In this document: positions 53,215 to 60,694 of the stretch, piece by piece
Position numbering within the stretch: position 1 is the first letter of the stretch
Layout of the letters: each line of letters opens with the position of its first letter
DNA from: Rheinheimera sp. EpRS3
Lineage (GTDB): Bacteria > Pseudomonadota > Gammaproteobacteria > Enterobacterales > Alteromonadaceae
NCBI RefSeq assembly: GCF_001513785.1
Contig: NZ_LNQS01000009.1
Span: forward strand, 434,001-498,000
DNA length: 64,000 nt
Direction of reading: 5' to 3'
Program-made: the position numbers and the translations under genes
Notes under the pieces: generated by a model
Database searches by the model: none
Seen by the model: the letters and a program-made list of their open reading frames with translations, nothing else
Told to the model about the DNA's origin: nothing

Positions 53215-54699
53215 TCAGTAGCGCCAGTACATAGGCGTAAATAACAGTAACATAGTTAAAATTTCCAGTCGCCCCAGTAACATACCCAGGGTTAAACTCC
53301 ATTTTGCGCCATCCGGCAAGGACGCAAAGTTACCGGCCGGGCCGATAATATCACCCAAACCGGGGCCAACGTTACTGACAGCCGTAGCGGCAGCGGTGAT
53401 CGCGGTAACAAAATCCAGGTTAAACATCGACAGCACCAATGCCAGTATGGCTATGGTAGCAAAATAAACAAAGGCGAACGCCAGTACTGCGCCAAGCAGC
53501 GCATCGTCTACTTTTTTGCTGCCATATTTTTGTGTCCAGATAGCGTTGGGATGGATCAGTAAATTTAATTGTTTCAGCAATAAATAACCGGCCAGCTGGG
53601 TACGGAAAATCTTTAAACCGCCCGAGGTTGAGCCAGAGCAGCCGCCACTAAACGTCAGGTAAAAAAACAGCACTACCGCCATACTGCCCCAGAGCGAATA
53701 GTCCTCAGAGGCATAACCGCAGGTGGTGATCACCGACACTACATTAAACAGGGTGTGTGTCAGGGCATCCAGCCAGGGCCTGTCGTGATGCTGTATCTGA
53801 TACAAGGTTAGCATCAGGGTAACGGCCAGCACTACCGCCAGAAATGCCTTTACCTGTGGATCGCGCAGCAAAGCCCATTTGTCACCTTTGGCCATACCAA
53901 CAAACAACACAAAGGGCAGCGCTGCCATTGTCATCCATAAACTGGCCAGCCACAGTAGCCAGGGCTTGTCATTAAAGTAGCCGAACGAGGCATCATAATT
54001 AGCAAAACCGCCGGTGGCGGCCGATGTCATGGCATGGGTAATAGCATCAAACCACGACATACCACCAATAGCGTAGCTAAGGGCCGCCGCCGCGCTGATG
54101 CTTAAATACACCAGCAGAATATAGGCCGACAAACTGCTGCTGCGTGGCAGTATTTTTTCAGAAATGTCCGAGCTTTCGGTTTTAAACAGCTTCATACCGC
54201 CAATTTTCAGGGCCGGCAAAATGGCAATCGCCATTACGATAATGCCGATGCCGCCAATCCATTGCAGCAGCGCGCGCCAGAACAACACGCCCCTTGGCAT
54301 GGTATCCAGGCCGCTTAAGACGGTAGAGCCGGTGGTGGTAATGGCCGATACCGTTTCAAACCAGGCGTCGGTAACGCTAAGGCCGGGAATACTCAGGTAA
54401 AGCGGCAACGCCGAAAACACGCAAATCGTTAGCCAGCAAAGCGTGGTGAGTAAAAACAAATACCGTTTTTTTAGCTGCACAACGCCGCCAGAGCGCACAA
54501 CCAGCATGCTACCGGCAACGGCCGTAATACAGGCCGATAATAAAAAGCTCCAGAAAGCTTTGTCGGCCAGGCTAAAGCTGACAATGGTGGTGAGCAGTTG
54601 TGCGCCGCTCAGGCTAAGCAGTAAATAGCCAATAACCCGGTAGAAGAAATGCCTGTTGCCGGTGTCGGTACCGGCAAAAGAGTAGGAGTAGGTCGACAT
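53215..54699 (-). CDS. trkH: Trk-type potassium uptake protein TrkH
   Basis: A 494-residue K+ channel-like protein with four MPM repeats. The filter loops are SAITTTGSTVLSG, MTSAATGGFANYD, VVSVITTCGYASED and ATAVSNVGPGLGD, with the key Gly in each. It belongs to the SKT family (TrkH/TrkG) and needs a cytosolic RCK partner (TrkA). It is the first gene of a minus-strand operon trkH-kinase-regulator. The nearest RCK subunit is KtrA, encoded divergently upstream. Confidence 0.95.
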   Translation of the reverse strand: MSTYSYSFAGTDTGNRHFFYRVIGYLLLSLSGAQLLTTIVSFSLADKAFWSFLLSACITAVAGSMLVVRSGGVVQLKKRYLFLLTTLCWLTICVFSALPLYLSIPGLSVTDAWFETVSAITTTGSTVLSGLDTMPRGVLFWRALLQWIGGIGIIVMAIAILPALKIGGMKLFKTESSDISEKILPRSSSLSAYILLVYLSISAAAALSYAIGGMSWFDAITHAMTSAATGGFANYDASFGYFNDKPWLLWLASLWMTMAALPFVLFVGMAKGDKWALLRDPQVKAFLAVVLAVTLMLTLYQIQHHDRPWLDALTHTLFNVVSVITTCGYASEDYSLWGSMAVVLFFYLTFSGGCSGSTSGGLKIFRTQLAGYLLLKQLNLLIHPNAIWTQKYGSKKVDDALLGAVLAFAFVYFATIAILALVLSMFNLDFVTAITAAATAVSNVGPGLGDIIGPAGNFASLPDGAKWSLTLGMLLGRLEILTMLLLFTPMYWRY

Positions 54700-54768
54700 A
54701 AGGTACTGCGGTCAGGCGGGTTGGTAGGTAAAGCCTAACGATTTTGGCTGCTTGATGCTGTAAAGCTT

Positions 54769-54811
54769 TTCTAAAGATTAGGCGGCTGATTATAAAGATT
54801 TTATAAAGATT
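54769..54811 (-). promoter_or_regulatory. Tandem 11-base repeat between trkH and ktrA (candidate KdpE-family site)
   Basis: TTATAAAGATT occurs twice head to tail (54790-54800, 54801-54811) and once with a single mismatch at 54769-54779. On the minus strand these read AATCTTTATAA. Spacing of 11 and 21 bases equals one and two helical turns. A TATAAT -10 candidate for trkH overlaps the set (54789-54794), and 8-base arms GGCGGCTG (54781) / CAGCCGCC (54828) flank it. The core AAATCTTTAT is also before kdpF. Confidence 0.6.
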
Positions 54812-54883
54812 GGTACCAAGCCGCAGACAGCCGCCCGGTTTGGGTTTTTAATGCGGACTATTTTTCATAGTGGCACAGTTAAA

Positions 54884-55537
54884 ATGGCACAATTTGCAGT
54901 AATAGGGCTGGGCCGGTTTGGCTCAGCCGCATCACTTGAATTGATGCGCCTGGGGCATCAGGTGATTGGCATTGATAGCAATAGTAAGTTTATTAACCGT
55001 CTGGCAGATCAGCTAAGCCATGCCGTAATAGCCGATGCCACTGATGAGCTGGCGTTGCAAGAGCTGGATATTGCCGGTTGTGATGCAGTGCTGGTGGCCA
55101 TTGGCGAAAACCTTGAGGCCAGCATTTTATGTGTGCTGAACCTGAAAAATATCGGTGTTAGCCAGGTTTGGGTAAAAGCCACCTCTAAAGCACACCATAT
55201 GATTTTATCGCGACTCGGCGTAAGCCGGATTATTCACCCGGAAGAGGAGATGGGCGTTAAAGTTGCGCAGGCGCTGAACTACCCGATGGTAAGCCAGTAT
55301 ATGGCGCTGGGAAATAACCAGTATCTGGTTGAGATTGATGTAAGCCCGCGTCTTGAAGGGCATCGCATTAATGAGTTACTGGCCGAGGGCGCCGCTTTTG
55401 TCAAAGTGGTGCTGGTAAAGCGGCGCGACAAACTGCTATCACCTGTAGCAACAGATTTTGTGTTAGAGCGCCATGACAGCCTGATACTGGCCGGCAGCCT
55501 GGAAATTCTTAAATCACTGGCACCTAAGCTAAGCTGA
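54884..55537 (+). CDS. ktrA: KtrA/TrkA-type RCK subunit of a K+ uptake system
   Basis: A 217-residue cytoplasmic protein with an RCK_N Rossmann domain (MAQFAVIGLGRFGSAAS; GIDSN; VIADATDE) and an RCK_C domain (about 140-217). One RCK pair fits KtrA; TrkA has two. It gates the KtrB channel in response to nucleotide. ATG 54884 gives the family start; a longer upstream frame (54851) is probably leader. Its stop overlaps the ktrB ATG (TGATG). Confidence 0.93.
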   Translation: MAQFAVIGLGRFGSAASLELMRLGHQVIGIDSNSKFINRLADQLSHAVIADATDELALQELDIAGCDAVLVAIGENLEASILCVLNLKNIGVSQVWVKATSKAHHMILSRLGVSRIIHPEEEMGVKVAQALNYPMVSQYMALGNNQYLVEIDVSPRLEGHRINELLAEGAAFVKVVLVKRRDKLLSPVATDFVLERHDSLILAGSLEILKSLAPKLS

Positions 55538-56904
55538 TGAAAAACTGGCTACCGCAATTCCTGCCTTATATTCGTCGCAGGCCATTATCGTCGCGCACGC
55601 TAAGCTTAAGCCCACCTGCGGTGTTAGCGCTGGGGTTTGCTGGTTTGATAGTACTTGGCGCGCTGTTATTGTCGTTACCCGCAGCAACAACGGCACCGCT
55701 TAACCTGCTACAAGCCTTATTTACTGCAACATCGGCAGTAACGGTAACCGGCCTGGTGGTAGTGGATACCGGTACACATTTTACGCTATTTGGCCAACTG
55801 GTTATTGCGGCACTTATCCAGGCCGGTGGGTTAGGGTTTATGACATTTGCCGTGGTGGCGGTAATTAGCCTGGGCGCAAAAATTGGCCTGACACAGCAAA
55901 AAATTGCTCAGGAAGCCATGAGCCAAACCAGCCTGGCGCAGGTGGTACAAATTGCCAAGGCGGTATTGCTGTACTCTGTGGTTATTGAACTGGCCGGTAT
56001 TTTGCTGCTAACGCTGACATGGTATCGCGAGCTTGGCCTGGCCACAGCAAGCTGGCATGCGGTGTTTTATACTATATCGGCCTTTAATAATGCCGGCTTT
56101 GCCCTTAGCAGCGACAGCCTGATGCCTTATGCCGGTAATATTGCAGTGAATATGATTATCAGCAGCTTGTTTATTATTGGTGGTATCGGTTTTACCGTGC
56201 TGATCGATCTGAAAAAACAACAGCGCTGGCGTTTACTCAGTGTGAATACCCGTATTGTTCTGCTATCTACACTGATTATCAATGTCATCGCCTTTTTGCT
56301 GCTGTGGATATTAGAGGCAAATAACCCGGCCACGCTGGCTAATTTGTCGGTAAAAGATCAGGCACTGGCAGCCTGGTTTCAGGCGGTAACGCCGCGTACG
56401 GCCGGTTTTAACACCCTGGATTACAGCCAGATGACAGACGCCAGCAATGTGCTGACCTTACTGCTGATGTTTATCGGCGGCGGCTCGCTCAGTACTGCCA
56501 GCGGTATTAAACTGGGCACCTTTGTTATTTTAATTATGGCAACCTATGCCTTTTTACGCCGCCGTGATGATGTGACCTTGCTCCGGCGCACTATACCCAA
56601 TGCACAGGTACTGAAGGCACTGGCGCTGACATTTGTTTCTATGGCATTGGTGTTTATCGCTATTTTTGTGTTAACCGCGCTGGAAAAAGCACCTTTTCTT
56701 GATATTGCCTTTGAAGCGGTATCAGCCCTTAGCACCGTAGGGTTATCCAGAGGACTGACCGGCAACCTCAGTGTGCCGGGCCAGTGTGTCATTATCTTTC
56801 TGATGATTGCCGGAAGGCTGGGGCCGCTAACGCTGGCGTATTTTCTCGCTACACCTAAACAGCGTAAAACCAGCTATGCCGACACCAAAATTCAGGTCGG
56901 TTAA
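55537..56904 (+). CDS. ktrB: KtrB-type potassium uptake channel
   Basis: A 455-residue membrane protein of the SKT family. The filter loops are TSAVTVTGLVVVD, SAFNNAGFALSS, TPRTAGFNTLDY and VSALSTVGLSRG with conserved Gly; the gating-loop region IGGGSLSTASGIKLGTF is present. It is the Na+-dependent K+ uptake partner of KtrA, translationally coupled to it. It is distinct from the TrkH in this window in length and loop sequence. Confidence 0.94.
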   Translation: MKNWLPQFLPYIRRRPLSSRTLSLSPPAVLALGFAGLIVLGALLLSLPAATTAPLNLLQALFTATSAVTVTGLVVVDTGTHFTLFGQLVIAALIQAGGLGFMTFAVVAVISLGAKIGLTQQKIAQEAMSQTSLAQVVQIAKAVLLYSVVIELAGILLLTLTWYRELGLATASWHAVFYTISAFNNAGFALSSDSLMPYAGNIAVNMIISSLFIIGGIGFTVLIDLKKQQRWRLLSVNTRIVLLSTLIINVIAFLLLWILEANNPATLANLSVKDQALAAWFQAVTPRTAGFNTLDYSQMTDASNVLTLLLMFIGGGSLSTASGIKLGTFVILIMATYAFLRRRDDVTLLRRTIPNAQVLKALALTFVSMALVFIAIFVLTALEKAPFLDIAFEAVSALSTVGLSRGLTGNLSVPGQCVIIFLMIAGRLGPLTLAYFLATPKQRKTSYADTKIQVG

Positions 56905-57017
56905 GCGGGCCTGGCTAAACTAAAGCCACGGCAAGGCTAAGACAAAATCCTGCCGGGGCATAGGCTGCAGCAGGTTGCTCTGCTATGCTGCCGGCGGTTT
57001 TTGTCAGAGGCTAAATA

Positions 57018-57485
57018 ATGTACCACATTCGATCCTACCAACCCGGCGAAGAGCCGCTACTGCGCGAGCTGTTTTATAACACGGTGCATAACGTTAACCA
57101 GCGTGATTACAGTGTTGAGCAGCGCGAAGCCTGGGCGCCACAGCGTTATGACGCTAATGTCTGGGCAGCGCGCCTGGCGCAAAGCGAGCCTTTTGTCGCA
57201 CTAAACAACGAAGAAATTGTCGGCTTTGCCGATGTGCAAACAGACGGCTATATCGACTTTTTCTTCTGCCATCAGGCGTATCAGGGTAAGGGCGTGGGCA
57301 AAGCATTAATGAAACACCTGCTGAAAACCGGCAAACGCTATGGCGTAAAACGCTTTTACGCGGATGTCAGCATTACCGCTAAGCCATTTTTTCAGCATTA
57401 CGGCTTTGAAGTGGTGCGCCAGCAGCAAAAAGAAGTGCGCGGTGCAGTGCTAACGAATTTTTTAATGGAAAAGCGAACACTCTGA
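57018..57485 (+). CDS. GNAT-family N-acetyltransferase
   Basis: A 155-residue acetyltransferase. The acetyl-CoA pyrophosphate-binding motif is HQAYQGKGVGKALMKHL (near residues 90-106; Q-x-x-G-x-G/A pattern). The N-terminal YHIRSYQPGEEPLLRELFYNTVHNVNQRDYS resembles small YjaB/ElaA-like members. The substrate is unknown. It stands alone with a weak hairpin at its end. Confidence 0.88.
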   Translation: MYHIRSYQPGEEPLLRELFYNTVHNVNQRDYSVEQREAWAPQRYDANVWAARLAQSEPFVALNNEEIVGFADVQTDGYIDFFFCHQAYQGKGVGKALMKHLLKTGKRYGVKRFYADVSITAKPFFQHYGFEVVRQQQKEVRGAVLTNFLMEKRTL

Positions 57486-57501
57486 CCGTCCTGACGGTCA
57501 G
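57482..57501 (+). terminator. Weak terminator-like hairpin at the end of the GNAT gene
   Basis: Stem CTGACCGTC / GACGGTCAG with a 2-base loop overlaps the stop codon and is followed by CTAATTTTA. Confidence 0.4.
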
Positions 57502-57563
57502 CTAATTTTACAAATCCTAATTTAACTTAAACCCAGCCCTTGAAATGCCTTTGCCCTAACCAC

Positions 57564-57587
57564 ATATATCGTTGCATCGCGATATAT
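57564..57587 (+). promoter_or_regulatory. Palindromic operator in front of the ArsR-nemA pair
   Basis: ATATATCG (57564-57571) and CGATATAT (57580-57587) are perfect inverted arms with an 8-base spacer, 17 bases before the regulator start. The AT-rich inverted repeat suits an ArsR-type dimer and autoregulation. Confidence 0.65.
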
Positions 57588-57604
57588 AAATTAAAGATGA
57601 GCGT

Positions 57605-57919
57605 ATGACGGCACTTAACCCAAAACAAATAGATGACCTGATAAAGGCGGTGGCGCATCCGGTGCGGCGCGATATTTTGCACTGGCTAAAAACGCCGGAG
57701 CAGTATTTTGCTGATCAGGACCATCCGCTGAGCCTCGGCGTATGCGCCGGTAAAATTGAACGTAAAACCGGCTTGTCACAAAGCACGGTGTCAGCCCATT
57801 TGGCTACTTTGCAACGGGCCGGTGCTATTACCAGCCAGAAAGTAGGGCAGTGGCATTTTTTTAAACGGGATGAGGTGCTGATCCAGCAGTTTCTGGCACA
57901 GATCAGCAGCCAGCTCTAA
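57605..57919 (+). CDS. ArsR-family HTH transcription regulator
   Basis: A 104-residue winged-helix protein (AVAHPVRRDILHWL, then TGLSQSTVSAHLATLQRAGAITSQKVGQWHFFKRDE). It has a single cysteine (Cys47) and none of the metal-binding CxC of true ArsR. It lies 47 bases before a nemA-like reductase gene and behind a palindromic operator, so it probably represses both; redox or electrophile sensing by Cys47 is inference. Confidence 0.87.
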   Translation: MTALNPKQIDDLIKAVAHPVRRDILHWLKTPEQYFADQDHPLSLGVCAGKIERKTGLSQSTVSAHLATLQRAGAITSQKVGQWHFFKRDEVLIQQFLAQISSQL

Positions 57920-57966
57920 GTAACAAGTTTTAATTACACAGCAGCTTAACCACACAGGATTATATT

Positions 57967-59019
57967 ATGACAACACTATTCGACCCGATAAAAGTAGGCG
58001 ATTTACAGTTACCCAACCGCATTATCATGGCGCCATTAACTCGCTGCCGTGCCAGTGAGGGCCGTGTGCCAAATGAGCTGATGGCAGAATATTATGTGCA
58101 GCGCGCCAGTGCCGGGCTTATTTTAACCGAGGCCACTTCTGTTACGCCAATGGGCGTGGGTTACCCCGATACGCCGGGTATTTGGTCAGACGAGCAAGTT
58201 GCCGGCTGGAGTAAAATTACTGCCGCAGTACATAACGCCGGTGGCCGCATTGTATTGCAGTTATGGCATGTTGGCCGTATCTCTGATCCGCATTATTTAG
58301 ACGGCCAGTTGCCGGTTGCCCCAAGCGCCATAGCTGCAGAAGGTCACGTTAGTTTAATGCGGCCGAAAAAGCAGTACGTTACGCCAAGAGCACTGGAAAC
58401 TAACGAGATTGCCGGTGTTGTTGAAGCCTACCGCCTGGGGGCTGAAAATGCGAAAAAAGCCGGTTTTGACGGCGTGGAAATCCACGGTGCCAACGGCTAT
58501 TTACTGGACCAGTTTTTACAGGACAGCACCAATAAACGCACCGACAACTACGGCGGCAGTATTGAGAACCGTGCCCGTTTAATGCTGGAAGTAACCGATG
58601 CTGCTATTGGCGTGTGGGGCGCTGGCCGCGTGGGTATGCATTTAGCGCCACGCGCAGATGCACACACTATGGGCGACTCGCACCGTGCCGATACCTTTGG
58701 TTATGTAGCGCAGCAGTTAGGCAAGCGCGGTATCGCCTTTATTTGTGCCCGCGAAGCACAGGGCGATGACAGCCTGGGGCCACAACTAAAACAGCAATTT
58801 GGTGGTGTGTATATCGCCAACGAGAAATTTGATAAAGCCTCGGCTAATGCTGCCCTGGCAGCAGGTACGGCCGATGCGGTAGCCTTTGGTGTGCCTTATA
58901 TTGCTAACCCCGATTTAGTGCAGCGCTTTGCCAAAGATGCGCCATTAAATACGCCTAAGCCAGAGCTGTTTTATGCCAGTGGCGCTGAAGGTTATACCGA
59001 TTATCCTGCGTTTAGCTAA
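57967..59019 (+). CDS. nemA: Old Yellow Enzyme, N-ethylmaleimide reductase type
   Basis: A 350-residue FMN-dependent alkene reductase. The start PIKVGDLQLPNRIIMAPLTRCRA, the active-site LWHVGRISDPHYLDG and the signature GVEIHGANGYLLDQFLQDSTNKRTDNYGGSIENRARL (split over residues 180-215) match NemA/OYE. It reduces activated C=C bonds of electrophiles with NADPH. It is paired with an ArsR-type regulator rather than the TetR-type NemR of E. coli. Confidence 0.93.
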   Translation: MTTLFDPIKVGDLQLPNRIIMAPLTRCRASEGRVPNELMAEYYVQRASAGLILTEATSVTPMGVGYPDTPGIWSDEQVAGWSKITAAVHNAGGRIVLQLWHVGRISDPHYLDGQLPVAPSAIAAEGHVSLMRPKKQYVTPRALETNEIAGVVEAYRLGAENAKKAGFDGVEIHGANGYLLDQFLQDSTNKRTDNYGGSIENRARLMLEVTDAAIGVWGAGRVGMHLAPRADAHTMGDSHRADTFGYVAQQLGKRGIAFICAREAQGDDSLGPQLKQQFGGVYIANEKFDKASANAALAAGTADAVAFGVPYIANPDLVQRFAKDAPLNTPKPELFYASGAEGYTDYPAFS

Positions 59020-59024
59020 GACGA

Positions 59025-59121
59025 GAACCGGCTTGCCCTAAGCCAACCGTTGAAGGCATGGATGCCTGAGTCGAGCCCCCAGGGAGGGGTCTACGGCGTG
59101 TTGGCGTGGGCAAATCGGTTC
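59025..59121. ncRNA. Folded intergenic element between nemA and dsbB
   Basis: Three stems close the element in order from outside: GAACCG (59025) with CGGTTC (59116), TTGCCC (59033) with GGGCAA (59108), GCCAAC (59042) with GTTGGC (59100). Inside are two hairpins: GGCATGGATGCC (59055-59066) and CCCC-AGGGA-GGGG (59077-59089). This is a three-way-junction layout in a gap between convergent genes. From memory, similar ATGGATG and CAGGGA hairpin pairs recur in intergenic regions of marine gammaproteobacteria; I could not check that. Confidence 0.5.
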
Positions 59122-59133
59122 GTGCTCTGGTTA

Positions 59134-59670
59134 CTAATCGCGATAAGGGTTGTTGCTAATCCGTACCGGCTGGCTTAGCAGCAATATTGCTGCTATTACG
59201 GCATAAATCCAAAGCGATACCGCACTCCAGAATGCCATACTTTTATCTAAAAACTGCCAGCTGGTGTCACCACAACTGCCGGTGGGTTCAAACACCGCAG
59301 GCAGCCACTGATCCAACGGCATCCAGGTAGGAAACTCAGCAAACAGCGCGCAACTGAAAAAGCCGCCTTCTGCCAGCAGTTGCTCAATGTGTAACAGCTC
59401 GTTGGCTTGCATAATGCCAAAACCGGCAGCTGCAAGCGCGCCAAACAGGGCTAGTAGCCTGAACAAGGCATTGGCAGGCGCCAGTAAACCAATAATGGCG
59501 GCCACTAGCACACCAGCAAAAGCACTGCGAATATAAATGCATTTAATACAAGGCTGTAAGTTTAGCCCGTACTGAAAATACAGCGCGCTGGCCAATAATC
59601 CCAGGCAGGACAATATCAGCAGCATCCAGAGCCAGCGCTGCATAGATAAACGTTTGATTTTTTGTAGCAT
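59134..59670 (-). CDS. dsbB: Disulfide bond formation protein DsbB
   Basis: A 178-residue inner-membrane protein with four TM segments. It has the two periplasmic cysteine pairs: Cys41/Cys44 (CIKC) and Cys107/Cys133 (FFSCALF, GSCGDT). DsbB passes electrons from DsbA to quinones. Convergent with nemA across the folded intergenic element. Confidence 0.95.
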   Translation of the reverse strand: MLQKIKRLSMQRWLWMLLILSCLGLLASALYFQYGLNLQPCIKCIYIRSAFAGVLVAAIIGLLAPANALFRLLALFGALAAAGFGIMQANELLHIEQLLAEGGFFSCALFAEFPTWMPLDQWLPAVFEPTGSCGDTSWQFLDKSMAFWSAVSLWIYAVIAAILLLSQPVRISNNPYRD

Positions 59671-59792
59671 TTTTTATCCTTCTGACGGGAATTTTCTTCA
59701 GCTGTGGTTAATCTACGGTATTTAAGCGTAATGCACAATCCGGCTGCGGTGTCGGGCTAATTTAGAAGGGTGGCTTGTTAACTGTTGGCGCT

Positions 59793-59806
59793 CTGGTACA
59801 ATCAGT
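59793..59806 (+). promoter_or_regulatory. Possible FadR autoregulatory site
   Basis: CTGGTACAATCAGT agrees with the FadR core CTGGTCNGACCAGT at 10 of 13 fixed positions. It lies 37 bases before the fadR ATG, a location fit for autoregulation. It is much weaker than the site at fadI. Confidence 0.35.
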
Positions 59807-59843
59807 CAACTTTTTTTCTGAACAAAAAGACGGACAGATCCGC

Positions 59844-60560
59844 ATGACTAATCTGATTAAAGCACAAAGCCCGGCCGGGTTTGCTGAAGAGTATATTGTT
59901 GACTCGATCTGGAACGGAAAATTTGCCCCTGGTTCTATATTACCAGCCGAGCGTGAATTGTCTGAACTGATAGGCGTAACCCGTACCACTTTGCGTGAAG
60001 TATTACAGCGTTTAGCTCGTGACGGCTGGCTAACTATTCAACATGGTAAGCCTACAAAAGTAAATAATTACTGGGAAACCTCAGGCTTAAATATTCTCGA
60101 AACGCTGGCCCGGTTAGACGAAGACCAAATGCCCAAACTGGTAGATGATTTATTATCTGCCCGTACTAATATCAGCGCGATTTATATCCGTGGTGCGATC
60201 AAAAACAACGCCCAGCAGGTAGTAGAACTGTTTGCCAGTGCCGAAGCGCTGGAAGATACCGCCGAGGCATTTGCCGAATTTGACTATAATTTAAACCACG
60301 AACTGGCACTGCATTCGGCTAATCGTATTTATGTGCTGATTTTAAACGGCTTTCGCGGTCTGTATAACAAGATTGCCCGTTTTTACTTTTCGCATCCTAA
60401 AGCCCGTGAGCTGGCGCGTAAGTATTATCATCAGATTAAACTCTATGCCGAAAACGGCAAGTTTGACGAAGTGGTATTTGCCGTACGTAAATACGGTAAA
60501 GAAAGCGGCTTAGTCTGGTCAGAGTTACGGCCGCAGATCCCCAAAGATCTGGTCGAGTAA
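59844..60560 (+). CDS. fadR: Fatty-acid metabolism regulator FadR
   Basis: A 238-residue GntR-type regulator. The N-terminal winged helix ([43 protein letters not shown], residues about 34-76) is nearly identical to E. coli FadR, and the acyl-CoA-binding C-terminal domain starts [15 protein letters not shown]. It represses beta-oxidation and activates fatty-acid synthesis until long-chain acyl-CoA binds. ATG 59844 ([18 protein letters not shown]) fits E. coli [16 protein letters not shown]; a longer frame from 59775 is not supported. The fadIJ operator is at 24546. Confidence 0.96.
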   Translation: MTNLIKAQSPAGFAEEYIVDSIWNGKFAPGSILPAERELSELIGVTRTTLREVLQRLARDGWLTIQHGKPTKVNNYWETSGLNILETLARLDEDQMPKLVDDLLSARTNISAIYIRGAIKNNAQQVVELFASAEALEDTAEAFAEFDYNLNHELALHSANRIYVLILNGFRGLYNKIARFYFSHPKARELARKYYHQIKLYAENGKFDEVVFAVRKYGKESGLVWSELRPQIPKDLVE

Positions 60561-60571
60561 ACAGCTAAACA

Positions 60572-60600
60572 CAAACCGCCTTCGGGCGGTTTGTTATTTA
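60572..60600 (+). terminator. Terminator of fadR
   Basis: Stem CAAACCGCC / GGCGGTTTG with a TTCG tetraloop (60572-60593) followed by TTATTTA. Confidence 0.85.
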
Positions 60601-60615
60601 ATGCGCTATTGACGC

Positions 60616-60644
60616 TTGAGCTGTGCCAGCCAGCCAGTTATTAT
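60616..60644 (+). promoter_or_regulatory. Candidate promoter of the desulfurase fusion gene
   Basis: TTGAGC (60616-60621) and TATTAT (60639-60644) with a 17-base spacer lie 51 bases before the gene. The fit to consensus is 4 of 6 and 5 of 6. Confidence 0.35.
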
Positions 60645-60694
60645 TGTGCGGAATAACATATTCTTTTTAGTTATAACAGGCAGAGGCAAATGCT

